Source: Lacticaseibacillus daqingensis
GTDB lineage: Bacteria > Bacillota > Bacilli > Lactobacillales > Lactobacillaceae
Length of the DNA: 64,000 nt
NCBI RefSeq assembly: GCF_003946115.1
Contig: NZ_RHOH01000003.1
Location: 228,376 to 292,375 of the forward strand
Direction of reading: 5' to 3'
Shown: piece after piece, positions 51,898-62,650 of the stretch
Layout: each line of letters begins with the position of its first letter
How positions within the stretch are numbered: the stretch's first letter is position 1
Translations under genes and position numbers: made by a program
The notes under the pieces: model-generated
Told to the model about the DNA's origin: nothing
Seen by the model: only the letters and a program-made list of their open reading frames with translations
Database searches by the model: none

Positions 51898-52485
51898 TCA
51901 GTGGATCATCTCATGGGGTAAGGTCCCCACGATTCTTAAAGCGATGGCAGCAAAATCCGCCGGTGATTCTTTAAAATTCCGCCGCACCCACTCATTGATC
52001 ATGCTGCTCAAAATCCCCGTCACAACCGCCAGCGCATAGCCTTCTGGGACCGCCAGTCGATCAATAATATGATTTCTTTCCCAGGTCATTCGAATGGCTG
52101 CCGTCAACTTTCCAACAAACCCGGGATCCCCTTTGATCGGATCAAGCAGTAAGGCTAAGAAGCGACCATTGGCGCGCAGGTAGGCGAAAATCGGAGTGGC
52201 TTGGGTGATCATTTCCGGTGAGTTGAGGATGCGCTCTGGCCGCAGGTACAGCTCCGCTGGAAGTGCCCGTTCGATCGTGTTGATCCCGTTAAGCAAGTCA
52301 TCCTCAAGCGCTTCGAGCAAGTCTCGTTTGTCCTGGTAATGCGCATAAAAAGTGGTGCGGTTGATTTTGGCCTGGCTGATCAACTGCGTCACCGTGATCT
52401 TGTCGTACCCATCTTTTGCCATCAAGCGAATAAACGTCTGGCGCAATGCCGATTCAGTCCGCTGAAATCTTGGATCATCTGCCAT
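51898..52485 (-). CDS. TetR-family regulator divergent from the ABC exporter operon
   Basis: This 195-residue regulator has ITVTQLISQAKINRTTFYAHYQDKRDLLEAL and a DhaS-type C-terminal domain. GGGAGGACGATC precedes the ATG. It faces the exporter genes starting at 52694, so it probably represses them and may also control the membrane protein that follows it. Confidence 0.9.
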   Translation of the reverse strand: MADDPRFQRTESALRQTFIRLMAKDGYDKITVTQLISQAKINRTTFYAHYQDKRDLLEALEDDLLNGINTIERALPAELYLRPERILNSPEMITQATPIFAYLRANGRFLALLLDPIKGDPGFVGKLTAAIRMTWERNHIIDRLAVPEGYALAVVTGILSSMINEWVRRNFKESPADFAAIALRIVGTLPHEMIH

Positions 52486-52693
52486 GATCGTCCTCCCAAT
52501 CAGAAGTTTCTCAACACCTGTATATCATACCCATGTTTCAGTGGAATACTCAAGCAGTCATCTCAACTGTTTTTTTACGATTGCTAACCAACATATTTCG
52601 CTTTTTTGTCGGTTGAGTCACACCTGTTCTAATGGCATATTAGACTACGTTATCCAACAAGTGTTCGTCAAGTTGGATTGGAAGGAGGACAAT

Positions 52694-53457
52694 ATGTCCG
52701 TCATTAACGTCTCACATTTGACCAAAGATTACGGCCATGGTCGCGGCGTCTTCGACATCACGTTTCACGTGGATGAAGGCGAGGTGTTTGGCTTCCTCGG
52801 CCCCAACGGTGCCGGAAAGACGACTACGATCCGTCATATTATGGGCTTTTCAAAACCACAAACCGGGACCACGGCCATTCAAGGGCGGGACAGCTGGCAG
52901 CACTACGATCAGAACCAGCGCCAGATCGGCTACCTCCCTGGCGAAATTGCGCTACCCGAGGCCTTGACCGGCCGGCAGTTCATCAAGATGATGGCGGAGC
53001 TTCGCGGCATCAAGGACATGCGCTACACGGATTCGCTGATCGAGCGCTTTGAACTCGACCCGAGCGGTGGGCTCAAGCGCATGTCGCTGGGCATGAAGCG
53101 CAAGCTCGCCATCGTCACCGCCTTCATGCACGACCCCACGATCCTGATCCTGGATGAGCCGACCTCCGGCACAACCAACTCAAAACGTTCAAAGTCGAAT
53201 TCAACACCCAGGAAGACTTTGAGGCCTGTGCCAAGGCCGTCGCGGCCTCGACCGTCATCACGCAAGTCGCCGTCAAGCACCATCGCAATCAGCTCCAACT
53301 TCAGGTGGCAGATCCCGACATCAACGCCCTGTTTATGCTTCTGGCCCATTACGAACTGAACTTTATGACAGAGATCAAGTTCACGCTGGAAGATCACTTT
53401 ATGCAGTACTACGACCGAAGCAGTGAGATGGAGGTGACCACGCATGCCATTAATTGA
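52694..53457 (+). pseudogene. ABC exporter ATPase gene broken by an internal deletion
   Basis: The first 154 codons are a normal ABC ATPase, with Walker A GPNGAGKTT, signature-like LKRMSLGMKRK and Walker B ILILDEPTSG. The frame then ends in unrelated residues. Another frame resumes homology at SKTFKVEFNTQEDFEA and runs to a TGA at 53457. Comparison with the intact neighbour at 53444 shows that about 180 bases coding the D-loop, H-loop and nearby region are lost. The deletion is out of frame. The next gene starts inside its old end (overlap 14 bases). Confidence 0.85.
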
Positions 53458-54325
53458 GATCGATCAGCTGACCAAGGACTATGGTTCCGGCCGGGGGATC
53501 TTTGACATTAATCTGAACGTCGAACAAGGCGAGGTCTTTGGCTTCACGGGCACTAACGGCGCGGGCAAAACCACCACCATTCGGCACCTGATGGGCTTTT
53601 TGCGGCCGCAGCAAGGCCACACCACGATCGGCGGGCTGGATTGCTGGCTGGATTCAGCCAAAATCAAGCAGCAGGTCGGCTACTGTCCGGGGGAAATTGC
53701 TTTCCCAGACGAGCCCACCGGCACAAGCTTTTTGAAGCATCAGGCCGAGCTGCTCGGCTTGCACGACATGCGCTTTGCCAACGACCTCATCGCCCACCTG
53801 CAGCTGGACCCAACAGCCAACCTGAAGCGGATGAGCAAAGGGATGAAGCAAAAAACGGCATTAGTGGCGACGTTCATGGCCGATCCGCAGATCCTGATCC
53901 TGGACGAGCCCACCACCGGCCTCGACCCACTCATGCGCGCGGCCTTCATCGAAATCATTTTGGCCGAAAAGAAGAAGGGCAAAACCATCTTCATGTCCTC
54001 GCACATGATGGATGAACTGGAAGAGACGTGCGACCGCGTGGCCCTGATCGAAGCCGGCAAAATTCAGAAAGTGACCAGCGTTGATGCGATCAAGCACAGC
54101 CCAAACAAGACGTTCAAGCTGGAGTTCGCAGACCACGACCAATACGCTCGCTTCCTGGATCAAGGGTTCACCCTGCAGGCCAAGCGCCCGCACCAGAATC
54201 AGGTGATCGTGCGACTGAACGATGCCGACCTCAATCATTTTGTCCAGGTCATGACGCACTATCAGCTGAATTTCATCAGCGAGATCAAGCACACCTTGGA
54301 AGACTATTTCAAGGGTACGATATAG
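53444..54325 (+). CDS. ABC exporter ATP-binding protein
   Basis: This 293-residue ATPase has Walker A GTNGAGKTT (Thr in place of Pro), signature LKRMSKGMKQK, Walker B ILILDEPTTGLDPLM and H-loop SSHMMDELEE. The C-terminal 80 residues form the extra domain of CcmA-like ATPases. It is the close relative of the broken gene before it and probably the only working ATPase of the operon. GATGGAGGTGA precedes the ATG. The substrate is not known. Confidence 0.92.
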   Translation: MPLIEIDQLTKDYGSGRGIFDINLNVEQGEVFGFTGTNGAGKTTTIRHLMGFLRPQQGHTTIGGLDCWLDSAKIKQQVGYCPGEIAFPDEPTGTSFLKHQAELLGLHDMRFANDLIAHLQLDPTANLKRMSKGMKQKTALVATFMADPQILILDEPTTGLDPLMRAAFIEIILAEKKKGKTIFMSSHMMDELEETCDRVALIEAGKIQKVTSVDAIKHSPNKTFKLEFADHDQYARFLDQGFTLQAKRPHQNQVIVRLNDADLNHFVQVMTHYQLNFISEIKHTLEDYFKGTI

Positions 54326-54334
54326 GAGGCACAC

Positions 54335-55723
54335 ATGTTTAGCAAAACCATCTTCAAACAAACCCTGAAATCCAACTACGGGCTGTGGCTGATCTTCACG
54401 GCATTGGTGTCGGCGATGAGCGCGATCTTCATCGCGATCTATGACCCCAAAACGATGGGCACGATGGTCTCGACCATCAAGGATTCTGCGCTTGGCAGCC
54501 TAGTTGGCGATCGAATCGATGGGATGAGCACCCTGAACGGCTTGCTCGCCAATAATTTTTACAGCATGGTCGGGATCATTCTGCCGGTAGTGTACATCAT
54601 CATCACCGCCAACAGTCTGGTGGCGTCACAGGTCGATCGTGGGTCGATGGCCTACACCCTGTCCACCCCGATTCGCCGCACCAAGGTGATCGCGACCCAA
54701 GCCCTCTACATGATCGGCGCCATCGCCACAATGTTCCTCGTCGTGACCGGCGTCGGGATGACCACGACGCAGATCGCACACGGCGGCGTCTTCACCACTG
54801 CTTACACCAAGGACGTGCAACAGATTTCGCCCACTTTGGGCGTTAGCAAGGACGACCTCGCCAATGACTTGAGCCAGATCCTTGACCATCCAAAGGCCGT
54901 ACGCAAGGGGGCCAAAGCCCGTGACGTCGATCAAGACGTCTACACGACCTACCTCCAACTCAAGATGACGGACAACGCGAACAAGGCGGCTGCCGATGTT
55001 TTGGCTAAGAAAGTCGCGAAGGTCGAAGCGACCCCTCAGCTGATTCTTGACAGCAAGAAGGCCACCAAGGCAGCTGCCAAAGTCATGGGCCTGAGCAGCG
55101 CTGAGTACCGCGTGGCGGTGCAGCAGCAAATGGTCCAAGCCAAAGCGGCCAAGGCCCAGGCCAGCGTGCTTCAAGATAAAATGATCAAAGGGATGGCCGC
55201 TGCCGCGAAGTCCATGGGCAAAAAGACGGCTGACATGAGCGATCACTTGGCTGAAATGAAGGATGATAAGAACGCGATGGCCGCGGCCAGTCAGGCCTCT
55301 GGGCTGCCCGTGCCGCTCTTGACCCAAGCGCTCGACAAGCAACTCGCCACCAAGCTGATCTCCGAAGACAAGGGCGGTGAGTTCGACCTCGGTAAGTACC
55401 TGACGCTGAACCTCGGCGCCTTCCTCCTGCTGTTTGCGATGAGCGCGATCTCCTTTGCCAGCTCCTGCATCTTCAACCTGACGAAGTACTCCCTCTCCTT
55501 CGGCGCCGGCCTGCCACTGGCCTTCATGATCTTTCACATCATGGCGCAAACCGGGGATGACTTGGAAAACTTCAAGTATCTGTCGCTGAACACCCTGTTC
55601 GACACGCAAGCGATCATCAACAACGACAGTGTCGTCCTCAACTTCATCGTCTTAGGCGTGATCGGCGTCTGCCTGTACGTCGTTGGGCTCGAATGGTTCA
55701 AGCGCAAGGATCTGCCACTTTAA
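54335..55723 (+). CDS. ABC-2 type exporter permease with a large helical insert
   Basis: This 462-residue permease has one helix at residues about 18-38, two or three between 85 and 150, a long Lys/Ala-rich soluble insert (about 165-340, likely coiled coil) and three helices at the C-terminus. The insert is unusual in size for ABC-2 permeases. It starts with ATG after GGAGGCACAC, nine bases past the ATPase stop. It completes the TetR-controlled exporter operon. Confidence 0.88.
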   Translation: MFSKTIFKQTLKSNYGLWLIFTALVSAMSAIFIAIYDPKTMGTMVSTIKDSALGSLVGDRIDGMSTLNGLLANNFYSMVGIILPVVYIIITANSLVASQVDRGSMAYTLSTPIRRTKVIATQALYMIGAIATMFLVVTGVGMTTTQIAHGGVFTTAYTKDVQQISPTLGVSKDDLANDLSQILDHPKAVRKGAKARDVDQDVYTTYLQLKMTDNANKAAADVLAKKVAKVEATPQLILDSKKATKAAAKVMGLSSAEYRVAVQQQMVQAKAAKAQASVLQDKMIKGMAAAAKSMGKKTADMSDHLAEMKDDKNAMAAASQASGLPVPLLTQALDKQLATKLISEDKGGEFDLGKYLTLNLGAFLLLFAMSAISFASSCIFNLTKYSLSFGAGLPLAFMIFHIMAQTGDDLENFKYLSLNTLFDTQAIINNDSVVLNFIVLGVIGVCLYVVGLEWFKRKDLPL

Positions 55724-55761
55724 CCTGGCGCCCGCCATCACCACAGTCGTGACCATCAAAG

Positions 55762-55808
55762 AAGCGTCCCAAGACCCGCAGCAACCAGCGGCGTCTCGGG
55801 ACGCTTTT
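55762..55808 (+). terminator. Terminator of the ABC exporter operon
   Basis: AAGCGTCCC (55762-55770) pairs with GGGACGCTT (55798-55806), followed by T. Inner bases also pair. Confidence 0.65.
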
Positions 55809-55828
55809 GTTCGGCTCACGCGCGCGGT

Positions 55829-58198
55829 TTACCGCCGGCGTCCGTGGTTGGCCAGCCACACCAGCAGTGTCACCATCCAGACCTTCAGGCTACCGCCGCT
55901 TTGCTGCGCCAGGCGAATGATCGGCGTGTCCCACACGATCGTGGCCAAGAACTGTCCCTCCGGTGACGTTGGCGTGACATGGTCCTTTCTTTGCATGCTG
56001 GCGATCACGCTTTGGGCAACCCGGCGAGCCACCCACGAGTATTGCGCCAAGTCACGCGGGACACTCAAGCGCGTGAACTGACCGGGCTGCGGCGCCACGT
56101 CCGGGGCTGGGGTCAGCCCACTCAGCGCGGTGAACGCGGCCAGCGGCGGCTGTCCGACCGGGGCCTGATACCAGGCTGGCGCGGCGAGGTGAAAAACAGG
56201 CGCCGCCACCGTCAGCGGCAGGGTCGCGGCAATGTCGCGGCTGCTGGTGCCGACGAACACCTGCCAGGCACCGCCGGCCAGCTTGAACGCCTGATTCGCC
56301 TCGTCCCAACGTGAAAAGGCCCGGGCCGGCAGCGTCAGCGTGAGCGTTTGGCGCTCGCCGGGGACGAGCCACACCTTCTGAAAGGCCGCCAGGCTCTTTT
56401 GCGGCGCCAGCTGGGCCTGCATCGTGTCCCCCACGTAAACCTGAACGACTTCCGCGCCGCGCACGGTGCCGGTGTTTTCAACGGTGACCGTCACGGTCAG
56501 GGCAGCCTCGTCAGGGGTCAGCAGCGGGCGGGTCAGGTGGGCGTCAGTCAGGGCAAACGTCGTGTAACTCAACCCAAAGCCAAACGGGAAGGCCACGGCC
56601 TGCTGCGCCTTGTCGTAGTACCGATAGCCCACGTACAGGCTTTCGGCGTACGGCACCGACACCGGATTCACGCCGAATGTGCCACTAGACGGCACATCCG
56701 CATAGTTGAGCGGATAAGTTTCCGCCAGCTTCCCGGAAGGCGTCACCGCGCCAAAAAGCAAGCGCGTCGCCGCCTCCCCTACGGCCTCGCCGCCCAAAAA
56801 CAGGTTCAAAATCGCGGCGGCGTCCCCCGCCCACTCGGTGCCGACCACGGTCCCGGCGACAAGGAGCACCACCACGTTGGCGTTAACTTCGGCCACTGCG
56901 TGAAGTAGCGCCACCTGGTCTGCCGGCAGCGCCATGGTCGTGCGGTCGGTGCCTTCCGCCTCAGCCGTATCGGGCAACCCCAGCACGACGACCACGTCAT
57001 CGCTGGCGCGCGCCACGCGCACGGCGTCTGCCACCAAGGCAGGGGCCGCCTGACCGCTCAGCGCGTAGCCCGGCGCGTATGCTGGCGCATGCCCAGCCGC
57101 CTCAAGGCCCGCGCGGATCGAGGTGCTTTTTGGGGTGGTAATGTGCGAAGAACCCGCGCCTTGGATGCGGGTCTGCGCCGCCAAGGCTCCGATGAGCCCT
57201 AACCGACGACCGGGGGTCAACGGGAGCACCCCGGTGTTTTTCATCAGCACCGCGGACGCTTCCTCGATGGTCTGCGCCAGCGCGGCGTGTTCCTGCAGCA
57301 GTTCAGCCATCGGGCGCGGGGCCGCCGGCCGCTTCCGGGTGGCCACGGCGGCGATCTTGGTGACCGCGCGCGTGAGGTTGGCTCGCGTTAGGGTCCCGGC
57401 GTGCAGCGCCGCAAGGGCCTGACGGTCGAATAGGTGCCCAGAGCTTGGCATCTCAAGGTCCGTCCCCGCGTTGAGGCTGGCCACCTTATCGTTCAAACCG
57501 CCCCAGTCACTGACCACCGCGCCATCAAACTCCCACTGCCCGCGCAGCACCGTTTGGAGCAGATACGCATGGTCGCTCATGTAAACCCCGTTGAGTAAGT
57601 TGTAGGCGGTCATCACGGTTTCCGGTTGACTCGTGGTCACCGCGATCCGAAAGGCCTCCAAGTAGAGCTCGTGCAGCGCCGTGGCATCGATCAGCGAATC
57701 GGCACGCAAGCGCGCCGTCTCCTGGCTGTTCCCGGCAAAATGCTTGAGCGAGGCCCCAACGCCGCCGGACTGCAGGCCGTTGATCCACGCCGCCCCCAGC
57801 AGCCCGGCAAGCAACGGATCCTCTGAGAAATATTCAAAGTTCCGGCCGCCCAGTGGGTTGCGCTTAATGTTCACCCCCGGCCCCAGCACCACATCGACGC
57901 CCATCGCCCGGGCCTCGTCCGCGATAGCGCGACCCATCTGGGTCAGTAGCGCCGGCGCCCAGCTGCTCGCCGATGCGCTGGCAGTGGGAAAAGCGGTTGC
58001 GACCGCCGCCTCGTTGATCCCGAGATGATCCGCCACCGTTGCCTGATAGCGCAGGCCGTGAGGGCCATCGCTCAAGCGAAAACTTGGGATCCCGCCAAGG
58101 GCTTCCGTCCGCCAAAAGTCTTCGCCGGAGGTCAGCTTAACGGCCGCTGCATCCGTCAGCTCATGTAAAGTTGCGTTGTTGTCGATGGTGATCGTCAT
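55829..58198 (-). CDS. Glycoside hydrolase family 3 beta-glycosidase
   Basis: This 789-residue enzyme has the GH3 barrel (about 30-320) with KHFAGNSQE and the nucleophile Asp in AVVSDWGG, the alpha/beta domain (about 330-540) and a fibronectin-like domain (about 570-660). The last 110 residues are an extra region. No signal peptide is seen, so it acts on imported beta-glucosides or xylosides. GAGGAGACC precedes the ATG. It is divergent from the fucosidase gene. Confidence 0.93.
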   Translation of the reverse strand: MTITIDNNATLHELTDAAAVKLTSGEDFWRTEALGGIPSFRLSDGPHGLRYQATVADHLGINEAAVATAFPTASASASSWAPALLTQMGRAIADEARAMGVDVVLGPGVNIKRNPLGGRNFEYFSEDPLLAGLLGAAWINGLQSGGVGASLKHFAGNSQETARLRADSLIDATALHELYLEAFRIAVTTSQPETVMTAYNLLNGVYMSDHAYLLQTVLRGQWEFDGAVVSDWGGLNDKVASLNAGTDLEMPSSGHLFDRQALAALHAGTLTRANLTRAVTKIAAVATRKRPAAPRPMAELLQEHAALAQTIEEASAVLMKNTGVLPLTPGRRLGLIGALAAQTRIQGAGSSHITTPKSTSIRAGLEAAGHAPAYAPGYALSGQAAPALVADAVRVARASDDVVVVLGLPDTAEAEGTDRTTMALPADQVALLHAVAEVNANVVVLLVAGTVVGTEWAGDAAAILNLFLGGEAVGEAATRLLFGAVTPSGKLAETYPLNYADVPSSGTFGVNPVSVPYAESLYVGYRYYDKAQQAVAFPFGFGLSYTTFALTDAHLTRPLLTPDEAALTVTVTVENTGTVRGAEVVQVYVGDTMQAQLAPQKSLAAFQKVWLVPGERQTLTLTLPARAFSRWDEANQAFKLAGGAWQVFVGTSSRDIAATLPLTVAAPVFHLAAPAWYQAPVGQPPLAAFTALSGLTPAPDVAPQPGQFTRLSVPRDLAQYSWVARRVAQSVIASMQRKDHVTPTSPEGQFLATIVWDTPIIRLAQQSGGSLKVWMVTLLVWLANHGRRR

Positions 58199-58549
58199 AG
58201 TGGTCTCCTCAATCTCAGTGATCTCCGCACAGTTGCGCAGGATTTCGGTCGTTGCCAGTCACGGCCAAGCACGGCCGCCATCAGTTTTTAAGAATCCGAG
58301 TCGTATCATTGGTGGGATCGTCATACCTTGAGTATGATGGTTACTACCACGATGGTCTAGTAATTGGCCTTCTACTCATCCCAACGAATTGCCTTACGCG
58401 GCAAACTCAGTTCGCTACGCGCGGTAACGGGGGCGGGACTGGCGTTTCCCGCCGCGCAGAGCGGCAGCGCTGAAGCCGCCTGCCCCCAGGGAACGATGAG
58501 CGGCCCACCCTTGCCTCAGGGTGACACAACGCACGAAAGGGTGACCTCG
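58199..58549. other. Divergent regulatory region between GH3 and fucosidase genes
   Basis: TCATACCTTGAGTATGA (58321-58337) is an inverted repeat with six-base arms, and CACCCTTGCCTCAGGGTG (58506-58523) is another. Either could bind a sugar-responsive regulator. No gene or clear promoter is recognised. Confidence 0.45.
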
Positions 58550-59740
58550 ATGACAACACGCACACAACGCCCCCTGCCGGACTGGTTCAAGCAGGCGGAC
58601 CTTGGTATTTTCATTCACTGGGGGGTGTACTCGGTGCCCGCCTACGCACCCATTGCCTCTGCAGACTTTGACACGATCGCCCGCACCGAAGATGACACCT
58701 ACCTGTTCAAGCACTCCCCGTACGCCGAGTGGTACGCCAACTCGCTGAAGATCGCAGGCTCCGACGTGGCGGCGTTTCATGCCGCACACACCCCCGGCCA
58801 GACCTATGAACAGGATTTCGCGGCAGAATTCAAACAAACTGCCAAAAACGTCGACCCGACGCAGTGGGTCAGCAGCTTCAAGCGCGCGGGCGCCAAGTAC
58901 GTGGTGCTGGCGGCCAAGCATCACGATGGCTTTCAGCTTTTCGACAGCAAAGTGCCTAACCCCTTTGCACCAGACTACCACTTAGACTTTGACTTCGTGG
59001 GGCAGCTGGCGCAGGCCTGCCGCGCGCAAGGCTTGAAGTTTGGCGTCTACTACTCCTCGCTTTTGGACTGGACCTTTACGACCCGACCGATTCGCACCCT
59101 GGCAGACATGCTGGTGGGCAACAATAATCGTCCCGTCTACACGGACTACGCCTTCAACCAGTGGCGCGAAATTATTGACCGCTACCGGCCGGACATTTTG
59201 TGGAGCGATATCGGCTACCCGGCGGACAACCGTCTGGACGAGCTGTTTGCTTACTACACCAAGGTCGTTCCCAGCGGCATCATCAATGACCGGTGGGATC
59301 AGTACCCCAACGTGCTGCGCAATCCGGTGGGGCGCTGGCTGTTTGAGCGCGTCGCCCGCTACGTGACCCAAAAACCCAACCCAGCCAAAAAGCTGCCTGC
59401 CGCGCAGCACTTCGACTACCGCACCACGGAGTACACCCTGGACGTGGACCCGGAAGGCGCCTGGTTTGAGATGTGCCGCGGCATGGACCGATCGTTTGGC
59501 TACAATCAGTACGCCCCGCAAGCGAATTACCTGACCGCGGCAGACGTCCGCAGTACGATCGCTCAACTGGTGCCGATGCAGGGACGGCTACTCCTGAACG
59601 TTGGCCCAGACAAAAACGGCCGGATCCCTGAATTTCAGCAAATCGTCCTGGATCAGCTGGCAGAGGCCTCGGCCCCCGCCGCGATCGCCCCCGACCGCGA
59701 AATTTCGTTGCTCGATCAAGGAGGTGCCACTCGTGAATAA
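58550..59740 (+). CDS. Glycoside hydrolase family 29 alpha-L-fucosidase
   Basis: This 396-residue cytosolic enzyme has the GH29 barrel motifs [24 protein letters not shown] and the nucleophile Asp in [10 protein letters not shown]. It should remove fucose from imported fuco-oligosaccharides. AAAGGGTGACC precedes the ATG. The following symporter overlaps by eight bases and likely imports its substrate. Confidence 0.93.
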   Translation: MTTRTQRPLPDWFKQADLGIFIHWGVYSVPAYAPIASADFDTIARTEDDTYLFKHSPYAEWYANSLKIAGSDVAAFHAAHTPGQTYEQDFAAEFKQTAKNVDPTQWVSSFKRAGAKYVVLAAKHHDGFQLFDSKVPNPFAPDYHLDFDFVGQLAQACRAQGLKFGVYYSSLLDWTFTTRPIRTLADMLVGNNNRPVYTDYAFNQWREIIDRYRPDILWSDIGYPADNRLDELFAYYTKVVPSGIINDRWDQYPNVLRNPVGRWLFERVARYVTQKPNPAKKLPAAQHFDYRTTEYTLDVDPEGAWFEMCRGMDRSFGYNQYAPQANYLTAADVRSTIAQLVPMQGRLLLNVGPDKNGRIPEFQQIVLDQLAEASAPAAIAPDREISLLDQGGATRE

Positions 59741-61169
59741 CACAGCGGATCACCGGCCAGAAGCCGCACCGCCGGCCAGTACCACCCGGTCGGAACGGCT
59801 CTCATATTGGCTTTACTACCTGGGCCAAGCCATGGCCTACATCATTCTCACCGGCTTTTCGACCAGTTACTTGATGATGATCGGGGTGAACCTGAGCGCC
59901 GTTGCTACCGCGATGTTCATCGCGAAACTCTGGGACGTTTTCGCCGATGCCCTTTTCGGCGTGCTGTACGACAAAGTTGACTGGCAATCAGGCAACAAGT
60001 CCATTCCGTGGCTGCGGCTCGCGAGCTTCAGCGTCCCCATCACCACCGTGCTGCTGTTCCTGATCCCCACCGGGGTCAGCCCCATGGTCAAGCTGGTCTG
60101 GTTCGTGATCGCCTACATTCTGTGGGATACCAGCTACACCATGAGTGACGTGCCCATTTACGCCATGGTCACCAGCATGACGAATCAAGTCAACGAACGC
60201 AATCAGATCCTTTCCATGGCGCGGCTGTTTGCGCTCGGTGGCGCGTTCATGGTTTCCGTGCTCGCACCGCTTTTGCTGAGTGAGCAAGTCGGCATGAGCT
60301 TCTCGAGCATAGCCATGGCCATGGCGGGCCTCATCCTGTTCACGATGTTCCCTGTGTCGGTGTTCGGCAAGGAACGCATCAAGGTGCGCGACACCGCGCA
60401 CACGCACTACACGTTCAAAGACATCGGGCGCTACCTCAAGCGCAACAAATTTCTGGGCCTTTACTACCTCGGGTACCTACTGTGGGGGATCTCGGCCACG
60501 GACTCGGTCACCGGTTTGTTTGTCGCCTACTATCTCTTCGGCACAGCGACTTTTGCGACCGTTGCCACGCTGGTGATCGCACTGCCCACCGTGATCTTGT
60601 CGCCCTTCATGGGGAAAATTTTGCAGCGCATCGACAAGTTTACGCTTTACTTCTGGAGCATGGTCGGCCTCGCCTTGATGAGTTACGTCCTGTACCTCGT
60701 TGGCTACCACACCACCTGGGTGTACCTGCTAGTGCTGATCATCCGCGCCATTCCGCTGGGCATCATTGGGGTGCTCGGGCTCACCTTCACGCCGGACATT
60801 GTCGAGTATGGACTGTATAAAACGCACATTGACGCCCGCGGCATCGCCTTTGCGTTCCAATCATTCACGGCCAAGCTGTCCTCGATGAATGCCCCCTTAG
60901 GCCTGTTTCTGCTCAGCCTGTTCAGCTGGAAAACCGTCGAGGCCGCTAACTTTGCCGAGCTCGCAAAAAAAGGCATCGTGCAGAGTGCCGGTGCGCTCAA
61001 CGGGCTTTGGACCACCAATTCGTTGGTCCCCGCCATCGGTTGCACACTGGCCATCATTCCCTTGTTGTTCTACAAGCTAAACGACCACGACGTCCAGCTG
61101 ATGGCACGCTACAACGCCGGGGAGTTAGACCTTGAAACGGCCAATCGGCAAATGCACCACCACTACTGA
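59733..61169 (+). CDS. GPH-family sugar:cation symporter
   Basis: This 478-residue transporter has twelve helices and a glycoside-pentoside-hexuronide family pattern, with [16 protein letters not shown] near residue 65 replacing the usual R-W-D-A-x-x-DP. It starts with GTG at 59733 after AAGGAGG. The overlap with the fucosidase gene suggests it imports fucosylated sugars or other glycosides for the two enzymes. It ends with a histidine-rich HHHY. Confidence 0.9.
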   Translation: MNNTADHRPEAAPPASTTRSERLSYWLYYLGQAMAYIILTGFSTSYLMMIGVNLSAVATAMFIAKLWDVFADALFGVLYDKVDWQSGNKSIPWLRLASFSVPITTVLLFLIPTGVSPMVKLVWFVIAYILWDTSYTMSDVPIYAMVTSMTNQVNERNQILSMARLFALGGAFMVSVLAPLLLSEQVGMSFSSIAMAMAGLILFTMFPVSVFGKERIKVRDTAHTHYTFKDIGRYLKRNKFLGLYYLGYLLWGISATDSVTGLFVAYYLFGTATFATVATLVIALPTVILSPFMGKILQRIDKFTLYFWSMVGLALMSYVLYLVGYHTTWVYLLVLIIRAIPLGIIGVLGLTFTPDIVEYGLYKTHIDARGIAFAFQSFTAKLSSMNAPLGLFLLSLFSWKTVEAANFAELAKKGIVQSAGALNGLWTTNSLVPAIGCTLAIIPLLFYKLNDHDVQLMARYNAGELDLETANRQMHHHY

Positions 61170-61203
61170 GCCACGCTGGCGCGCTCGCCCCAGTGACCCC
61201 GCC

Positions 61204-61254
61204 CACCAAAAAACCTGAATCGCCGACTGCCCGGTGATTCAGGTTTTTTGGTGT
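61204..61254. terminator. Bidirectional terminator after the symporter gene
   Basis: A stem with arms about 22 bases long (61204-61225 and 61232-61254) contains A and T runs. It resembles the terminator at 25221. Confidence 0.85.
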
Positions 61255-61303
61255 GTCGGCTTACGCCCTATTGTCAGCACGGCGCCGACTGCTTGGGATT
61301 GCC

Positions 61304-62650
61304 TCACTGCGTGTGCGCGGAACGGCTGGTGGTTTGAACCACCGCAAGATAAAGCCCTACGTAAACCACAACGAAGCACCCTTCACCGATCCCCCAGTTC
61401 AGGATGTCTGCCCGCTCGGCCACCATCCCACACGCAATGAGTCCTCCTAATCCGAAGGGCAAGCCACCGACCAGCCACGCTTGGCGCCGTTGTGCACGCG
61501 CCAGCAACGACTGCGGCATCCCCAGCTGGCGCAGTGTGATGGTCTCCCGCCGCGTCAAGGCGGCCAAGCGTTGCACCAACCCCAGCAGAACCGCCGCCGC
61601 GATCATCATCGCAAAACTGATCACCGTGGTGCTGAACAATGCGATCCCTGCCACGGCGTCAACATCGCTGCCGCCCACTGCCCCCAGCCTGACCAGCAAC
61701 GGCCCTGGTGCCTCAATCGTGTGCAAGCGCCGGTACTGGATCAATCCGCCAAGCAACACGCCAGTCGCGACACTCAGCAGCGCGGCCGTCAGCGTAATGG
61801 TGCGCCAGCGCTGGCGTACCACCTGGTGACCAGCTGTCACACTCAGCAACCACGATGCGCGCCGGCGCACCCAACTGGCCCGCGCAAGTAACGCTAAACC
61901 GGTGGGGAGCGTGAAAGCACACACGCCGCCTAGTCCAACCAGTGTCAGAAGCAGTGGCCCACTGAACGCAAGCAAGGTCTGCGGCGCCTGGCTTAGACCA
62001 TACTCGCCAACCAACAAAAGCAGGGGAGCCAGCACTGCCCCGCCGCGTTGCCACCACTCATCGCGGTGACGCGCCCAGAAGGGGCCATCATGTGCCTGGT
62101 TTAGCGGCTCGCAAAGCCTCAGCCACCCGCTGATCGCGAGTCCCGCATACCCCATGACATACCCCACCAAAACCTGCGCCGCGGCTCGACCGGACAACAA
62201 TAGCCCCGTACTCAACTTCAGCGCCATCATCCGTACCAGCCACATGACCCAAAACTTCGAGCACACGACGCCGGCCACGACCCCGATACCGCCGGTCAAC
62301 ACCGCCCATATCAGATTTTCCCCAAGCAGTAGCCCCGCCATGTACCAGAGCGACATCCCCAACGTGCGATACAATCTGAAGTCTGAGCGGTAGCGCAGCA
62401 TCATCACTTGATACACATAGCCTAACGCCAATCCCTCAAGCAGGCCCAACGCCCCCACCAGCGCCCACAGGTAGCGCGGGATCAGCGTTGTCATCGGCGC
62501 AGTTGCCGTGCCGATCGCCTGCATCAACGCAGGATCGGCCAACATCGCCAGCAGCGCATACAGGACTGCCGCCAGCGCGCCGCCGGCAAACACCAGCCAG
62601 CGCCCCAGTGCCGCGTGGCGCACTAATTCGAACCTGATCGATCTGATCAT
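61304..62650 (-). CDS. FtsX-like ABC transporter permease
   Basis: This 448-residue membrane protein has eight to ten helices arranged as two FtsX-like cores. The start MIRSIRFELVRHAALGRWLV and RRETITLRQLGMP support this. No ATPase gene is seen beside it. ATG 62650 overlaps the stop of the upstream frame 62647-62997 (ATGA), and GGGAGG lies upstream. A lone permease may be a leftover of a larger transporter locus. Confidence 0.78.
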   Translation of the reverse strand: MIRSIRFELVRHAALGRWLVFAGGALAAVLYALLAMLADPALMQAIGTATAPMTTLIPRYLWALVGALGLLEGLALGYVYQVMMLRYRSDFRLYRTLGMSLWYMAGLLLGENLIWAVLTGGIGVVAGVVCSKFWVMWLVRMMALKLSTGLLLSGRAAAQVLVGYVMGYAGLAISGWLRLCEPLNQAHDGPFWARHRDEWWQRGGAVLAPLLLLVGEYGLSQAPQTLLAFSGPLLLTLVGLGGVCAFTLPTGLALLARASWVRRRASWLLSVTAGHQVVRQRWRTITLTAALLSVATGVLLGGLIQYRRLHTIEAPGPLLVRLGAVGGSDVDAVAGIALFSTTVISFAMMIAAAVLLGLVQRLAALTRRETITLRQLGMPQSLLARAQRRQAWLVGGLPFGLGGLIACGMVAERADILNWGIGEGCFVVVYVGLYLAVVQTTSRSAHTQ

